Assembly: GCF_900109925.1 (NCBI RefSeq)
Contig: NZ_FOBW01000001.1
Location: 186,001 to 250,000 of the forward strand
Reading direction: 5' to 3'
Length of the DNA stretch: 64,000 bases
Origin: Mesobacillus persicus
GTDB taxonomy: Bacteria; Bacillota; Bacilli; Bacillales; Cytobacillaceae
Below the pieces are notes generated by a model. It had not been told where the DNA came from and ran no database searches. It saw nothing but the letters and a program-made list of their open reading frames with translations. Of this stretch, positions 53,083-62,355 are shown in pieces (the stretch's first letter is position 1; each line of letters opens with the position of its first letter). The position numbers were made by a program, and so were the translations under genes.

Positions 53083-53244
53083 ATGAATAAAGAAAATAAA
53101 CGTAAACAAAGCACCGGTCCTACTGTTGCTCCTGGGATGGATGATACTGAAGAACTTGAGCAAAATGCTACTCAATCGGAAGTCGAAAAGGGTGAATACA
53201 CAGAGGTAACAAATCTTTCTTATGATGAGGTTAACCCAAGTTAA
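53083..53244 (+). CDS. Small hydrophilic protein
   Basis: A 53-aa, very polar, acidic protein: RKQSTGPTVAPGMDD at the start and VTNLSYDEVNPS at the end. It starts 5 bp after the DUF1292 stop, with AAGGAA close to the ATG. No domain; resembles small Bacillus spore- or stress-related proteins (possibly DUF4025, low certainty). Confidence 0.55.
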   Translation: MNKENKRKQSTGPTVAPGMDDTEELEQNATQSEVEKGEYTEVTNLSYDEVNPS

Positions 53245-53267
53245 TAAGCAGGAGGGAGGTTGCTTCC

Positions 53268-53444
53268 ATGTCTGACTGGAACCAAGAAGGTGCACCAAAT
53301 AATAATCTTTCACCCGAAACGATTAATAATTCAAAGCTAGTCAGTAAAAACGGTTTGCAGCAAGACCACGGATCCTCAAAAGGTGGAGAAAGTGATCAAG
53401 TAATTAAAAAACAGTTAAAGCGACGTCAACCTGGAATGGGTTAA
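53268..53444 (+). CDS. Small hydrophilic protein
   Basis: 58 aa, starting MSDWNQEGAPNNNL and ending KKQLKRRQPGMG; rich in Asn, Gln, Ser and Lys. ATG 53268 follows a perfect GGAGGGAGG. Third gene of the small operon, with a terminator directly after. No family recognised. The composition is like minor spore-core or coat proteins. Confidence 0.6.
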   Translation: MSDWNQEGAPNNNLSPETINNSKLVSKNGLQQDHGSSKGGESDQVIKKQLKRRQPGMG

Positions 53445-53448
53445 AGCT

Positions 53449-53478
53449 GGAGCAGCCATTTTGCTGCTCCTTTAGTTA
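53449..53478 (+). terminator. Rho-independent terminator
   Basis: GGAGCAGC / GCTGCTCC stem with TTTAGTT tail. Confidence 0.75.
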
Positions 53479-53673
53479 TTTCAGCGGGATTAAACAGCCA
53501 ACTATAACGTAGTCTCGTTAAAACAAAAAAAATTTAACTGCTATTTTACTATTCATTTTCGGAAGGGAGAGAATTTCTCCCAGAAATTTTTAAAATTGTT
53601 GTAGAATAATAGTGAGCTTGCGTTATAATAGTCTATAAATTAAAAACATTAAGTTTATTAGGGGGCTTAAATT

Positions 53674-54741
53674 GTGAAAAAATCATTACTGGGGATGCTA
53701 GCAACGATTGTAACACTAGTGCTAGCATTAGTTGGTTGTGGCAATGATGCAGAGACCAACGATTCATCCAAAAGCGGTGCTACAAATGAGGGAAGTACTG
53801 AAAAGGTTTCAATTGATGTGGGAATGCTAAAATTAACTAGTACGGCACCATTATTTATTGCCATTGAAAAGGGCTATTTTGAAGAAGAGAATCTTGAGGT
53901 TAACCCTCAGTGGTTTGAAGCAGCACAGCCGATTACTGTAGCAACTGCAGGTGGAAGTGTTGATGTTGGTGCAACCGGAATTACTGCAAGCTTGTACAAT
54001 ATGGTTGCTGGAGGTCAGAAATTATGGATTGTCGCGGACAAAGGTAGAGAGCAAGAAGGATTCTCTTCTTCTGCGTTACTTGTTCCAAACGATTCGGATG
54101 CGTCTACTCCCGCCGATTTAAAAGGCAAAAGAATTGGAATTACTCAGACTGGTTCTACATTCCATTACATGGCTGGTAGAATTCTAGAAAACCATGGTTT
54201 ATCATTAGACGATGTGCAATTAGTACCGTTAAATAGCATTAAAGGTCTGATGGAGTCATTGAATAGCAAACAGGTTGACGCAGTCATTTTAAATGAACCA
54301 AATATTTCTACAGTTGTACAAGACGGATATGGAAAAGTCATCACCCAAGTTGGTGAAGAAATGGACTACCAAACTTCCGGTATCTTTTTCTCACCTAAGT
54401 TTGCTGAAGATAAAGATACAGCTGTTCGATTTTTAAAGGCGTATGCAAGGGCTACAGAATATTATTATGATGCAGTATTAACGCAAGAAAATGGTGAGCT
54501 TGTTCCTGGTGAAAATTATGATGAAGTCATCGGGATTATTGCCAACTACACCGACCAAGACCCTGAACTGATTAAAAAAGGGTTGCCATACATGGACCGT
54601 GATGGCCGGTTGTTAGAATCAGATATTCAAACTCAAGTAGAGTGGTATGCAAAAGAAAAGCTAATTGACAAGGAAATTGATGTTAATGAAATTGTTAATA
54701 CAGAATTGCTAGAGGAAGCATTGACTGAATTAGGGAAGTGA
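53674..54741 (+). CDS. ABC transporter substrate-binding lipoprotein (SsuA/NrtA/ThiY family)
   Basis: 355 aa. Lipobox LALVGC (Cys22), a Ser/Asp/Asn-rich linker, then the NMT1/SsuA fold: LTSTAPLFIAIEKGYFEEENLEV, TAGGSVDVGATGITASLYN, and KGKRIGITQTGST. This family binds sulfonates, nitrate, bicarbonate or pyrimidine thiamine precursors; the ligand cannot be read from sequence. GTG start with GGGGG. First gene of the ABC operon; no S-box or TPP riboswitch in the 230 bp before it. Confidence 0.87.
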   Translation: MKKSLLGMLATIVTLVLALVGCGNDAETNDSSKSGATNEGSTEKVSIDVGMLKLTSTAPLFIAIEKGYFEEENLEVNPQWFEAAQPITVATAGGSVDVGATGITASLYNMVAGGQKLWIVADKGREQEGFSSSALLVPNDSDASTPADLKGKRIGITQTGSTFHYMAGRILENHGLSLDDVQLVPLNSIKGLMESLNSKQVDAVILNEPNISTVVQDGYGKVITQVGEEMDYQTSGIFFSPKFAEDKDTAVRFLKAYARATEYYYDAVLTQENGELVPGENYDEVIGIIANYTDQDPELIKKGLPYMDRDGRLLESDIQTQVEWYAKEKLIDKEIDVNEIVNTELLEEALTELGK

Positions 54742-54745
54742 CAGC

Positions 54746-55519
54746 ATGAGAGTCGTAGTTGAAAATGTGGAAAAAACGTTTGTTGATTCTAAAAAAAACG
54801 AGGTACTTGCGCTAGAGGATATTAACTTCTCCATTGAGAAAGAAGAATTTGTTGTCTTAGTCGGGCCTAGCGGATGTGGGAAATCGACCTTATTAAATAT
54901 TGTCGGGGGATTATTATCACCTACTAAAGGACAAGTTTATTTTGAAAGTAGTAATGATAAAGATCCTACTCTAGGAATTGTCTTCCAAGAAATTGCATTA
55001 TTCCCTTGGAGGTCGGTTTTCGAGAACGTCACATTCGGGCTTGAAGAGAGAGGCGTTAGCAAAAAAGAGAGAGCAGAAAAAGGGAAGCATTATATTGAAA
55101 TGGTCGGACTAACTGGTTTTGAGGCTGCCTATCCAAAACAATTATCGGGTGGGATGAAGCAAAGAGCAGGAATTGCGCGCGCACTAGCTGTTGAACCTGA
55201 TCTATTATTAATGGATGAACCTTTTTCTGCACTAGATGCCCAAACACGTACAATCATGCAGGAAGAATTGTTAACGATTTGGAATCGGACCCGATTAAGT
55301 ACACTCTATGTTACTCATAACATCCAAGAGGCTGTTTATCTGGCGGACCGCGTGATTGTGTTGTCCAGACACCCTGGACATATTAAAAAGATCATTCCAA
55401 TTGAATTACCAAAGATTGGCCGTGATCAAGAAAAATATCGTTCACAATTCGAACGATATTCAAATGAGATTTGGGAATTAATCCGTCATGATGCCGAAGA
55501 AGCATTAAAGGAGGCGTAA
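54746..55519 (+). CDS. ABC transporter ATP-binding protein (SsuB/TauB family)
   Basis: 257 aa. Walker A GPSGCGKST (about 41-49), Q-loop FQEIALFPW, signature LSGGMKQRAGIARAL, Walker B LLLMDEPFSALD and H-loop VTHNIQEA. Starts 4 bp after the binding-protein stop. Energises import with the permease that follows. Confidence 0.92.
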   Translation: MRVVVENVEKTFVDSKKNEVLALEDINFSIEKEEFVVLVGPSGCGKSTLLNIVGGLLSPTKGQVYFESSNDKDPTLGIVFQEIALFPWRSVFENVTFGLEERGVSKKERAEKGKHYIEMVGLTGFEAAYPKQLSGGMKQRAGIARALAVEPDLLLMDEPFSALDAQTRTIMQEELLTIWNRTRLSTLYVTHNIQEAVYLADRVIVLSRHPGHIKKIIPIELPKIGRDQEKYRSQFERYSNEIWELIRHDAEEALKEA

Positions 55520-55522
55520 CGG

Positions 55523-56317
55523 ATGGAAACCACTACTAGAAAAGTAATTAAAAACCGTGTCGCCTTTCTTGAGCAAAAGGTACCAGGCTATGTGTCGGTG
55601 TTAGGTATCACAGGTATTCTCCTCTTATGGGAGCTGGTTTGCCGACTTAATATTGTACCACCTTTATTTCTACCTGCCCCTACCGCCATCGTTACCGATG
55701 GCTGGGAGTTGATTAGCAGCGGGGAGCTGTTGAAGAATTTAATCGCTAGCCTTTATCGCATTTTTGGGGGTTATGCAATCGGAGCTATATTCGGTATTAC
55801 GGTGGGTTTAATCCTAGGGTTCTCAAAGTGGGCAGATGCAATTTTCACACCCATCGTTTATTCAATCTATCCAATCCCGAAAATCGCTTTATTACCACTG
55901 ATTATTTTATGGTTTGGCATTGGTGAAATGCCGAAAATTGCAATCATTGCACTTGGAGTATTTTTCCCCGTGTTAATCAATACATTTTCAGGGGTGAAAA
56001 ATGTAGATCCAAGCTTAATTAAAGCAGCTGTTACATTTGGGGCTAGCCATGTAAGTGTGATTCGAAAAGTCATTTTACCCGGTGCCCTTCCTACCATCTT
56101 TGCTGGATTGAAATTAGCAGCAGGAACAGCCTTGCTGTTACTCGTTTCAGCAGAAATGATTGCCGCTGAGTACGGCATTGGTGCAATGGTGTTACATTAT
56201 GGGAATTTAATGATTACCACCAAATTAATGGCAGGTGTTCTAATCCTATCTTTATTAGGTCTAACGTTTAACAGAGGATTGCAGTGGTTAGAGCGAAAAC
56301 TTATTCCGTGGAAGTAA
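55523..56317 (+). CDS. ABC transporter permease (SsuC/TauC family)
   Basis: 264 aa with about six transmembrane segments and the BPD permease EAA-like loop GASHVSVIRKVILPGALPTIFAG. N-terminal LLLWELVCRLNIVPPLFLPAPTAI is typical of SsuC/TauC. Third gene of the transporter operon (3 bp after the ATPase stop). Confidence 0.9.
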   Translation: METTTRKVIKNRVAFLEQKVPGYVSVLGITGILLLWELVCRLNIVPPLFLPAPTAIVTDGWELISSGELLKNLIASLYRIFGGYAIGAIFGITVGLILGFSKWADAIFTPIVYSIYPIPKIALLPLIILWFGIGEMPKIAIIALGVFFPVLINTFSGVKNVDPSLIKAAVTFGASHVSVIRKVILPGALPTIFAGLKLAAGTALLLLVSAEMIAAEYGIGAMVLHYGNLMITTKLMAGVLILSLLGLTFNRGLQWLERKLIPWK

Positions 56318-56444
56318 ATTATAAAAGCTGTTTTCGTAAAGGCCTTTTCTCATAAACTGAAGTTAATTTTTAAATGAAAAAACAGCTAATAATGTCCATT
56401 TAAGTTCTAAAAGCAACAAAGTTTGAGAAAGAGCTATATAAAAG

Positions 56445-56480
56445 AAAGACAGTGCCTGCTTTAGGTACTGTCTTTGTTTT
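56445..56480. terminator. Terminator between convergent genes
   Basis: AAAGACAGTGCCT / AGGTACTGTCTTT stem followed by GTTTTG. Confidence 0.75.
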
Positions 56481-56485
56481 GAAAG

Positions 56486-56722
56486 TTACTCTGCAAAAAA
56501 TCCAAGTGCGTATTTAACCCCTTCATGAACATCCTCTGTTTCATAGCCTGCTAAATCCTCAAATGATAGCTTCATTTTGACATCCTCTAATTCATACCCG
56601 CTATCTAAGTCAATATTTAAAAGTACCTCATATCCCTCTTCTGTCACGCTCGTATCAAGAATATTGAACGTCCGAATCGGTACCCCTATTTCGTAATCGA
56701 TTGAATCCATGAACTCTGCCAT
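56486..56722 (-). CDS. Small acidic protein of unknown function
   Basis: 78 aa, strongly acidic, beta-rich: starts MAEFMDSIDYEIGVP, middle YEVLLNIDLDSGYELEDVKMKL, end HEGVKYALGFFAE. AAAAGATGGGGGT upstream supplies the ribosome site. No family recognised; cytosolic by composition. Confidence 0.6.
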   Translation of the reverse strand: MAEFMDSIDYEIGVPIRTFNILDTSVTEEGYEVLLNIDLDSGYELEDVKMKLSFEDLAGYETEDVHEGVKYALGFFAE

Positions 56723-56931
56723 ATTTTTACCCCCATCTTTTTTACGGAATACCTACTTTAGTTGGAAACATTAACAATTTTTGTTCGTAAATTAGCTCTT
56801 TCAATTTAAGTCTGTTATTTCTTACTATCATTTAATCGTTCCACTTTATGCCACTTACATCTATATTGTCTGAGATTATCTAATGGTCACTCAAAGATAT
56901 GCTCATACTACCCTCGAGGAGGTATGTACAG

Positions 56932-58380
56932 ATGGAGGGTTTTTCTTACAAAAATGAATGGTTCGGAAATATAAAAGGAGATATCCTTTCGGGAATTGTC
57001 GTTGCGCTCGCGTTAATCCCAGAAGCGATCGCGTTTTCAATTATTGCTGGTGTTGATCCAATGGTCGGGTTATATGCCTCTTTTACCATTGCGGTTACCA
57101 TTGCTTTTGTTGGCGGTAGACCTGGGATGATCTCAGCAGCAACGGGTGCGATGGCGTTGTTATTCATTGATTTAGTCGCGGATCATGGTCTTGAGTATCT
57201 TTTAGCTGCCACGATAGTAACGGGTGTAATACAGATACTCTTTGGAGTATTTAAGTTGGCGAGGTATATGAAGTTTATCCCAAGGTCAGTGATGATTGGT
57301 TTTGTTAATGCATTAGCGATTATGATTTTTACGTCTCAACTCCCGCATTTTGAAGGAGAAGGCTGTATTGTGTATGCGTTGGTGGGTCTAACTTTAGCGA
57401 TTATTTATCTTTTCCCTTATTTAACGAAAGCTGTACCTTCAACGTTAGTAGCTATTGTCCTTGTTACAGCCCTTTCAATTTTTATGAACTATGGCATCCG
57501 AACAGTTGGAGACATGGGGGCTATTTCACAAACCTTACCTGTGTTCTTGCTCCCTCAGATTCCGTTGTCATTTGAAACATTAGCCATTATTTTCCCCTAC
57601 TCGATTGCTTTGGCGATTGTCGGTTTGTTAGAATCATTGCTAACAGCGTCAATTGTCGATGATATGACGGATTCGGATAGTAATAAAAATGTAGAAAGCC
57701 GTGGTCAAGGCATTGCTAATATTATTACTGGCTTTTTTGGCGGCATGGCTGGTTGTGCGATGATTGGTCAATCCGTAATTAATGTAAAGTCAGGAGGACG
57801 TGGGAGGCTTTCAGCATTAGTCGCTGGTGTATTTCTCATGTTTTTAATTGTTGTGTTAGGTAATATTGTCATTCAAATACCAATGGCCGCTCTGGCAGGT
57901 GTTATGATTATGGTATCCATAAGTACCTTCGATTGGAACTCCATTCGAACGCTACACCTTATCCCTAGGACAGACGCGTTGGTCATGGTGGTTACTGTCC
58001 TGACTGTGGTCTTTACCCATAATCTAGCGATTGGGGTTTTTACCGGAATTCTCCTGAGTGCTGTCTTTTTCGTTTCAAAAATTTCTAATATTAAGGTAGA
58101 CAGTAAATTAGAAGGAAGTCACAGGACTTACTTTGTAAAAGGCGAATTGTTCTTCGCTTCCGTAACAGATCTTCTAGCCAAATTTGACTTTAAGGAAAAG
58201 GTGAAAAGTGTGGATATTGAACTTAGTAGAACGCATATATGGGATGATTCTGCGGTAGCGGCTGTAGATAAAATCGTTTCGAAGTTTGAAGAAAATAATA
58301 TTATTGTTACGGTAAAAGGGTTAAACGAAGACAGTACCGAACTAGTAAATAAATTAGCGAATAAATTAGGGTCACATTAA
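56932..58380 (+). CDS. SulP family inorganic anion transporter (YbaR-like)
   Basis: A 482-aa SLC26/SulP transporter. N-terminal [21 protein letters not shown] and VGLYASFT are the family signature; about 12 helices are followed by a C-terminal STAS domain ([20 protein letters not shown]). Substrates in the family are sulfate or bicarbonate. ATG 56932 behind GAGGAGG; the longer frame from 56899 lacks a site. Linked by 15 bp to a UspA gene. Confidence 0.88.
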   Translation: MEGFSYKNEWFGNIKGDILSGIVVALALIPEAIAFSIIAGVDPMVGLYASFTIAVTIAFVGGRPGMISAATGAMALLFIDLVADHGLEYLLAATIVTGVIQILFGVFKLARYMKFIPRSVMIGFVNALAIMIFTSQLPHFEGEGCIVYALVGLTLAIIYLFPYLTKAVPSTLVAIVLVTALSIFMNYGIRTVGDMGAISQTLPVFLLPQIPLSFETLAIIFPYSIALAIVGLLESLLTASIVDDMTDSDSNKNVESRGQGIANIITGFFGGMAGCAMIGQSVINVKSGGRGRLSALVAGVFLMFLIVVLGNIVIQIPMAALAGVMIMVSISTFDWNSIRTLHLIPRTDALVMVVTVLTVVFTHNLAIGVFTGILLSAVFFVSKISNIKVDSKLEGSHRTYFVKGELFFASVTDLLAKFDFKEKVKSVDIELSRTHIWDDSAVAAVDKIVSKFEENNIIVTVKGLNEDSTELVNKLANKLGSH

Positions 58381-58395
58381 GGGAGTGAACTAGGT

Positions 58396-58815
58396 ATGTA
58401 CAAAAGGATCTTACTAGCTACAGATGGGTCTGAACACTCAAAAAGAGCGGCAGAGAATGCATTAACGATTGGTAAATGTAATTCCGATTCGAAAATGGAG
58501 ATCGTTTATGTAATCGACCATGATAAGGTGAAATCTGACGTCCTAAGTAACTGGAATACGGCTGAAATAGGGGATAAACATAAAAGTCGTCTTAAGGGGA
58601 TTGAACAGATGGCTATTGATTCTGAAGTAAATTACGAAACGAAAATATTACACGGTGAACCAGGTCCTGCGATCGTTGAATACGCAAATAAAAATCACTT
58701 TGATGTCGTAGTCATTGGTAGTAGAGGGCTAAACGGTCTTCAGGAATTTGTTTTAGGAAGTGTTAGTCATAAAGTTGCCAAGCGGGCAAATTGTCCTGTA
58801 TTAATTGTAAAGTAA
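58396..58815 (+). CDS. Universal stress protein (UspA family)
   Basis: A 139-aa single Usp domain with the ATP-binding motif GSRGLNGLQEFVLGSVS (G-2x-G-9x-G-S) and start RILLATDGSEHS. Cotranscribed with the SulP transporter, a common pairing in bacteria in which Usp may regulate or signal for the transporter. Terminator follows. Confidence 0.9.
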   Translation: MYKRILLATDGSEHSKRAAENALTIGKCNSDSKMEIVYVIDHDKVKSDVLSNWNTAEIGDKHKSRLKGIEQMAIDSEVNYETKILHGEPGPAIVEYANKNHFDVVVIGSRGLNGLQEFVLGSVSHKVAKRANCPVLIVK

Positions 58816-58822
58816 TGATGCC

Positions 58823-58853
58823 AAAACTGGGGATGCTTTCTCCAGTTTTTTTT
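58823..58853 (+). terminator. Rho-independent terminator
   Basis: AAAACTGG / CCAGTTTT stem with eight T after the UspA gene. Confidence 0.85.
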
Positions 58854-58961
58854 GCTCATGTCAGGCTTAAATATTTGGAACGTGAGCAAGTCTCGTGATT
58901 GGTGGATAATCGTGTGATAAAATATGGAAATGTTCTACAGAAATAAAGGAGTGCTTTGATT

Positions 58962-60314
58962 TTGGCGCAATATGACTTTACGAAAGGTCCACTTGTTAAG
59001 CAATTATTCTTATTCTCAACGCCGATTATGCTAGCTAATTTACTTCAAGTATCTTATCAATTTATTGATAGCCTCTGGGTAGGAAATTTATTAGGAGCCA
59101 ATGCACTTGGTGCCATCACGATCGCTTCAACTGTAGTTGTAACGGTCCTATCGTTTATCATTGGAATCAATCATGCGACATTAACGATTTTGTCTCAACA
59201 AAGAGGAAAAGGGAATGATCATGGCCTTAAATCATATTTAAATGCCTTTGTTGTTGTCCTAGCGACACTTTCATTATTTGCCGGTGTCAGTGGTTTCCTA
59301 TTTTCCGAACGAATCTTAGTTCTATTGGACACCCCACCAGAAATGCTCGCAGATGCGAATGCTTACCTCCGAATAAATTTTATCGGAATTCTATTTTTAT
59401 TAGGTTATAATTTTATAAGTTCGGTTTTAAGGTCATTAGGAGATAGTAAAACACCGTTGAAATTTGTGATGGCTGCAGTTTTGCTGAATACTGTGTTAGA
59501 CCCATTGTTTATTAGCGTGTTTGGTTGGGGAATGGAAGGAGCTGCTTATGCTACCGTCATCTCGCAAGGACTCTCGTTTTTATATGGACTCATTTATACG
59601 CTTAGACGGAAATTAGTTCCTTTTACATTACCGTCTCTTCCTAGTAAGGAAGAAGTGTGGCTGATTTTAAAATTAGGAATACCCTCCGGATTACAAATGA
59701 TGGTCATTCATGCGGGCGTTTTAGCGATTTTGAGTGTTGTTAATACGTTTGGAGAAGAAGTTGTCGCGGGGTTTGGTGCCTCACAGCGGATTGATAGCCT
59801 AATCACCTTACCGGCGATGGCATTAGGTACAGCCGTAAATAGTATGGCAGGCCAAAATATTGGTGCAAACCGTTGGGATAGAGTTAGACAGCTAGCCATT
59901 TATGGAGCGCTTTATAATCTAGCTATCATGCTTGTAATGGCTGTTGTTATTGTTTTATTGGCTGAATCTCTCATTGGATTGTTTATCCCGGAAGGAGAAG
60001 CGGCCACATTCGGTACCGATTATTTAAAAATAATTGCGTTCTTTTATCCCTTCATCGGACTCAATTTTATTTTAAATGGAATTGTTAGAGGGTCTGGGGC
60101 GATGTATCAAGTACTAGTGCTAAACGTCATCTCTTTTTGGGTCTTACGTTACCCATTAACGGATCTATTTTCATCGTTATTCGGTCCTAATGGGATCGCT
60201 TTTGGAATGGGCATTAGTTTTGTTCTAAGTAGCATTTTTTCATTTGGGTATTTTAAGTTTGGAAAATGGAAGAAACAAGACTTGTTTTCAAAGGGTCAAA
60301 AAATATCTAACTGA
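58962..60314 (+). CDS. MATE family efflux transporter
   Basis: A 450-aa protein with 12 hydrophobic segments in two MATE repeats: FSTPIMLANLLQVSYQFIDSLWVG in the first and AMALGTAVNSMAGQNIGA in the second. Cation-coupled drug or metabolite export, substrate unknown. TTG 58962 is preferred (AAAGGAG 10 bases upstream); TTG 58956 is the alternative. Confidence 0.9.
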   Translation: MAQYDFTKGPLVKQLFLFSTPIMLANLLQVSYQFIDSLWVGNLLGANALGAITIASTVVVTVLSFIIGINHATLTILSQQRGKGNDHGLKSYLNAFVVVLATLSLFAGVSGFLFSERILVLLDTPPEMLADANAYLRINFIGILFLLGYNFISSVLRSLGDSKTPLKFVMAAVLLNTVLDPLFISVFGWGMEGAAYATVISQGLSFLYGLIYTLRRKLVPFTLPSLPSKEEVWLILKLGIPSGLQMMVIHAGVLAILSVVNTFGEEVVAGFGASQRIDSLITLPAMALGTAVNSMAGQNIGANRWDRVRQLAIYGALYNLAIMLVMAVVIVLLAESLIGLFIPEGEAATFGTDYLKIIAFFYPFIGLNFILNGIVRGSGAMYQVLVLNVISFWVLRYPLTDLFSSLFGPNGIAFGMGISFVLSSIFSFGYFKFGKWKKQDLFSKGQKISN

Positions 60315-60322
60315 TAAACGGC

Positions 60323-60356
60323 TTAGCAGCACATTTAATTGTGCTGCTTGTTTGTG
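60323..60356 (+). terminator. Rho-independent terminator
   Basis: AGCAGCAC / GTGCTGCT stem with TTG-rich tail. Confidence 0.7.
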
Positions 60357-60483
60357 TTTCGGATGTTAAATAGACGACCGTTTTTTAGGGAAGAATAAGG
60401 ATAAAATTTTTGAAATTCTACAGGATTAAACTATATTAGCGGTAATTCCTTAAAGAATACTTTGACCTTGGGAGGTGAGGGAA

Positions 60484-60687
60484 TTGATACAGTTAACGAC
60501 AAAGGAATTGTCTTTCATCGAGGATGAAATTCGAGCGGAAGAAATTACAGCAAAAACAATGAGTTGGTGTGCTTCTCAGTGCAAGGAAGCTGGATTGAAA
60601 GAAACGTTACATAAAATGGCCGAAAGTCACCATTTAAAAGTAATTGAACTATCCAATTATCTTAATCGCTCAACTAACCTTCACTAA
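60484..60687 (+). CDS. Small coat-F-like protein
   Basis: 67 aa, helical: TTKELSFIEDEIRAEEITAKT, then CKEAGLKETLHKMAESHH. It resembles the first half of ferritin-like coat-F proteins of Bacillus spores. TTG 60484 lies 6 bases after GGAGGTG. Followed 24 bp later by a second such gene; together they make one complete helical unit, perhaps a heterodimer (inference). Confidence 0.65.
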   Translation: MIQLTTKELSFIEDEIRAEEITAKTMSWCASQCKEAGLKETLHKMAESHHLKVIELSNYLNRSTNLH

Positions 60688-60711
60688 TTCTCATTATGGG
60701 GTGTAAAGAAG

Positions 60712-60993
60712 ATGCGTAATCATTGTTTAACTGACAAAGAAATGCTCCAGCTATGCCTTGAGTTAGAGAAAGGGCGTTGTCAGAGCATTAGTAATACGAT
60801 GTTAGGGACGACTCATCCCGCCTTGCGCGAGGTCTATCAAGAATGCTTTGAAAATTCAAGTAGCAACCAATATCAATTGCTTGATTTATTGGTTGCAGGG
60901 GACCAGTATAAAACCCAAATTGCAAGCATTGAAAAGATTGGAACTGTACAAGAACTCATGCAAAATAGACTTAATTTCGATGACCTATTCTAA
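60712..60993 (+). CDS. Coat-F-like spore protein
   Basis: 93 aa: LTDKEMLQLCLELEKGRCQSIS and ALREVYQECFENSSSNQYQLLDLL match the coat-F/ferritin-like pattern, with regularly spaced Glu and Cys. Ends with a polar segment (ELMQNRLNFDDLF). Second gene of the pair, 53 bp before nfo. Confidence 0.7.
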   Translation: MRNHCLTDKEMLQLCLELEKGRCQSISNTMLGTTHPALREVYQECFENSSSNQYQLLDLLVAGDQYKTQIASIEKIGTVQELMQNRLNFDDLF

Positions 60994-61046
60994 CATGAAA
61001 AACAAAAATACCTTATCTAAGAACAAAGGACGGATGTGGATTAGAA

Positions 61047-61889
61047 ATGAGAGTTGGAAGTCATGTTAGCATTCGAAATGGATACCTAGGGGCAGCAAAA
61101 CAGGCCGTTGCTAATCAGGCATCCGCTTTTCAATACTTCCCCAAAAATCCGAGGAGCCTTTCGGTGAAATCATTTGACCATGATGATGCTCTGAGCTGCA
61201 AAGAATTTTGTGGGCAAAATGACATCCAATCTGTAGCCCATACACCCTACTCTACAAGCCTTACTCCCTCTAAAGATAAAGTAGAGCTAACTTACGCCTC
61301 TTTGTTAAATGATTTAGAAATTGCGGACGCTTGTGGTTCCATCGGTGTAGTTGTCCATTTTGGAAACCAAATCAGCGATGTTGATCCTTTAGCCAGCTAC
61401 CATTTAATGTTGGAAATGTTAAACCGTGTTTTAAGTGATTGGGGTGGATCTTGTAAAATTTTATTAGAGAATAACGCCGGAACAAAAGGTGGATTGGGGA
61501 CTACCTTGGAAGAATTGGTTCAGGTTCGAAATTTATGTGATTACCCAGAGAAAATCGGTTTCTGTCTCGATACATGCCACGCGTTTGCAAGCGGTCTTTG
61601 GAATGGTGAAAATACGGGGGGAGTCATCGCTAAAGGGGAAGAGTTAGGATACTGGAGGGATTTAGACGTCATCCATCTTAATAATTCTAAGTACCCAACT
61701 GGTTCTAAAAAGGACAGGCATGCAAATATTTTTAAAAATGGCTATATAACCGAGAAACAATTAGAGTTATTTGTTATGTCTTCAGCGCTAAGAAATGTTC
61801 CCCTCATCCTGGAAACGCCTGATGATGAAGGCATAGCTCATAAAGACGAAATTCAAACCCTCATGCAAACATGGGGAAAGAAGGATTAG
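61047..61889 (+). CDS. nfo: Endonuclease IV (deoxyribonuclease IV)
   Basis: A 280-aa TIM-barrel AP endonuclease. Signatures: MRVGSHVSIRNGYLGAA at the start, the zinc-binding GFCLDTCHAFASG, LNNSKYPTGSKKDRHANI and the end PLILETPDDEG. Cleaves abasic sites in base excision repair. The genes before it are coat-F-like, so it could be expressed in the forespore like other spore DNA-repair enzymes (inference). Weak ribosome site. Confidence 0.92.
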   Translation: MRVGSHVSIRNGYLGAAKQAVANQASAFQYFPKNPRSLSVKSFDHDDALSCKEFCGQNDIQSVAHTPYSTSLTPSKDKVELTYASLLNDLEIADACGSIGVVVHFGNQISDVDPLASYHLMLEMLNRVLSDWGGSCKILLENNAGTKGGLGTTLEELVQVRNLCDYPEKIGFCLDTCHAFASGLWNGENTGGVIAKGEELGYWRDLDVIHLNNSKYPTGSKKDRHANIFKNGYITEKQLELFVMSSALRNVPLILETPDDEGIAHKDEIQTLMQTWGKKD

Positions 61890-61893
61890 AAGG

Positions 61894-61921
61894 ATCCGTT
61901 TCGATTGAAGCGGGTTTTTTC
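61894..61921 (+). terminator. Rho-independent terminator
   Basis: ATCCGTTTC / GAAGCGGGT stem (two G-T pairs) followed by T tract after nfo. Confidence 0.75.
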
Positions 61922-62020
61922 AGTTTTTCACAATGAGTATACATAGTAATCTATCAACTAACTAAATCTGTATTTGATGCTACTTATAAATAAATCAGAG
62001 CATATGTTCTACCAATGTGA

Positions 62021-62026
62021 TATAAT
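62021..62026 (+). promoter_or_regulatory. Toxin promoter, extended -10
   Basis: TATAAT preceded by TG-A (extended -10), no good -35, 67 bp before the toxin GTG. Confidence 0.5.
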
Positions 62027-62092
62027 TAAACGGCAATAGAATAGGTTTCTCAAGGGTGGTCAGCTAATCCCCTAATGAAAGGGGGTGATGCT

Positions 62093-62176
62093 GTGACGGT
62101 ATTTGAAGCATTGATGTTTGCATGTGCTTTTGCAAGCTTAATTGTTGCAATCCTGTCTTTTACCAATAAAAAATAA
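62093..62176 (+). CDS. Type I toxin, small holin-like peptide (TxpA/BsrG-like family)
   Basis: 27 aa: MTVFEALMFACAFASLIVAIL plus a polar SFTNKK tail; one membrane helix. This matches Bacillus 'putative holin-like toxin' peptides of type I toxin-antitoxin systems. The mRNA has the usual regulatory folds: GGGGG of the ribosome site pairs with CCCC at 62069-62072, and CTCAAGGGTGG at 62049-62059 is perfectly complementary to 62178-62188 just after the stop. GTG start; the upstream ATG is out of frame. Insertion into the membrane would depolarise the cell. Confidence 0.8.
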   Translation: MTVFEALMFACAFASLIVAILSFTNKK

Positions 62177-62300
62177 CCCACCCTTGAGCCTAGCAGCCAG
62201 GTGGATTATTTCCCTCTATAGCTGATCCCCTTTTAAGGGACCTTCTATTGTATCGACCGTTTGGTGTTACCAGCACCAGCGGTCTTTTCTTATTTATGTC
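62164..62300 (-). ncRNA. Antisense antitoxin RNA
   Basis: Minus-strand RNA overlapping the 3' end of the toxin mRNA. Its terminator is visible: AATAATCCACC pairs with GGTGGGTTATT and runs into TTTTTT inside the toxin's last codons. TATAAT-like boxes on the minus strand at about 62300-62320 could start it. It would base-pair with the toxin mRNA and cause its decay. Start point uncertain. Confidence 0.6.
62255..62290 (+). terminator. Terminator of the toxin mRNA
   Basis: GACCG...GGTG / CACC...CGGTC hairpin followed by TTTTCTT. Confidence 0.75.
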
Positions 62301-62355
62301 TATTATAGTTTTATTATAACCAAGATTCATTAAAAAGAAAACCAATAGGAAAAAA

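Noticed and set aside
53480-53673. S-box or TPP riboswitch before the ABC transporter
   Set aside because: Conserved cores of these riboswitches are absent; only a small GGGAGA/TCTCCC hairpin is present.
10910-56722. Shared MAEFM start of the 13-codon ORF at 10910 and the 78-aa protein at 56722
   Set aside because: Only five residues agree and the DNA diverges at once; most likely chance.
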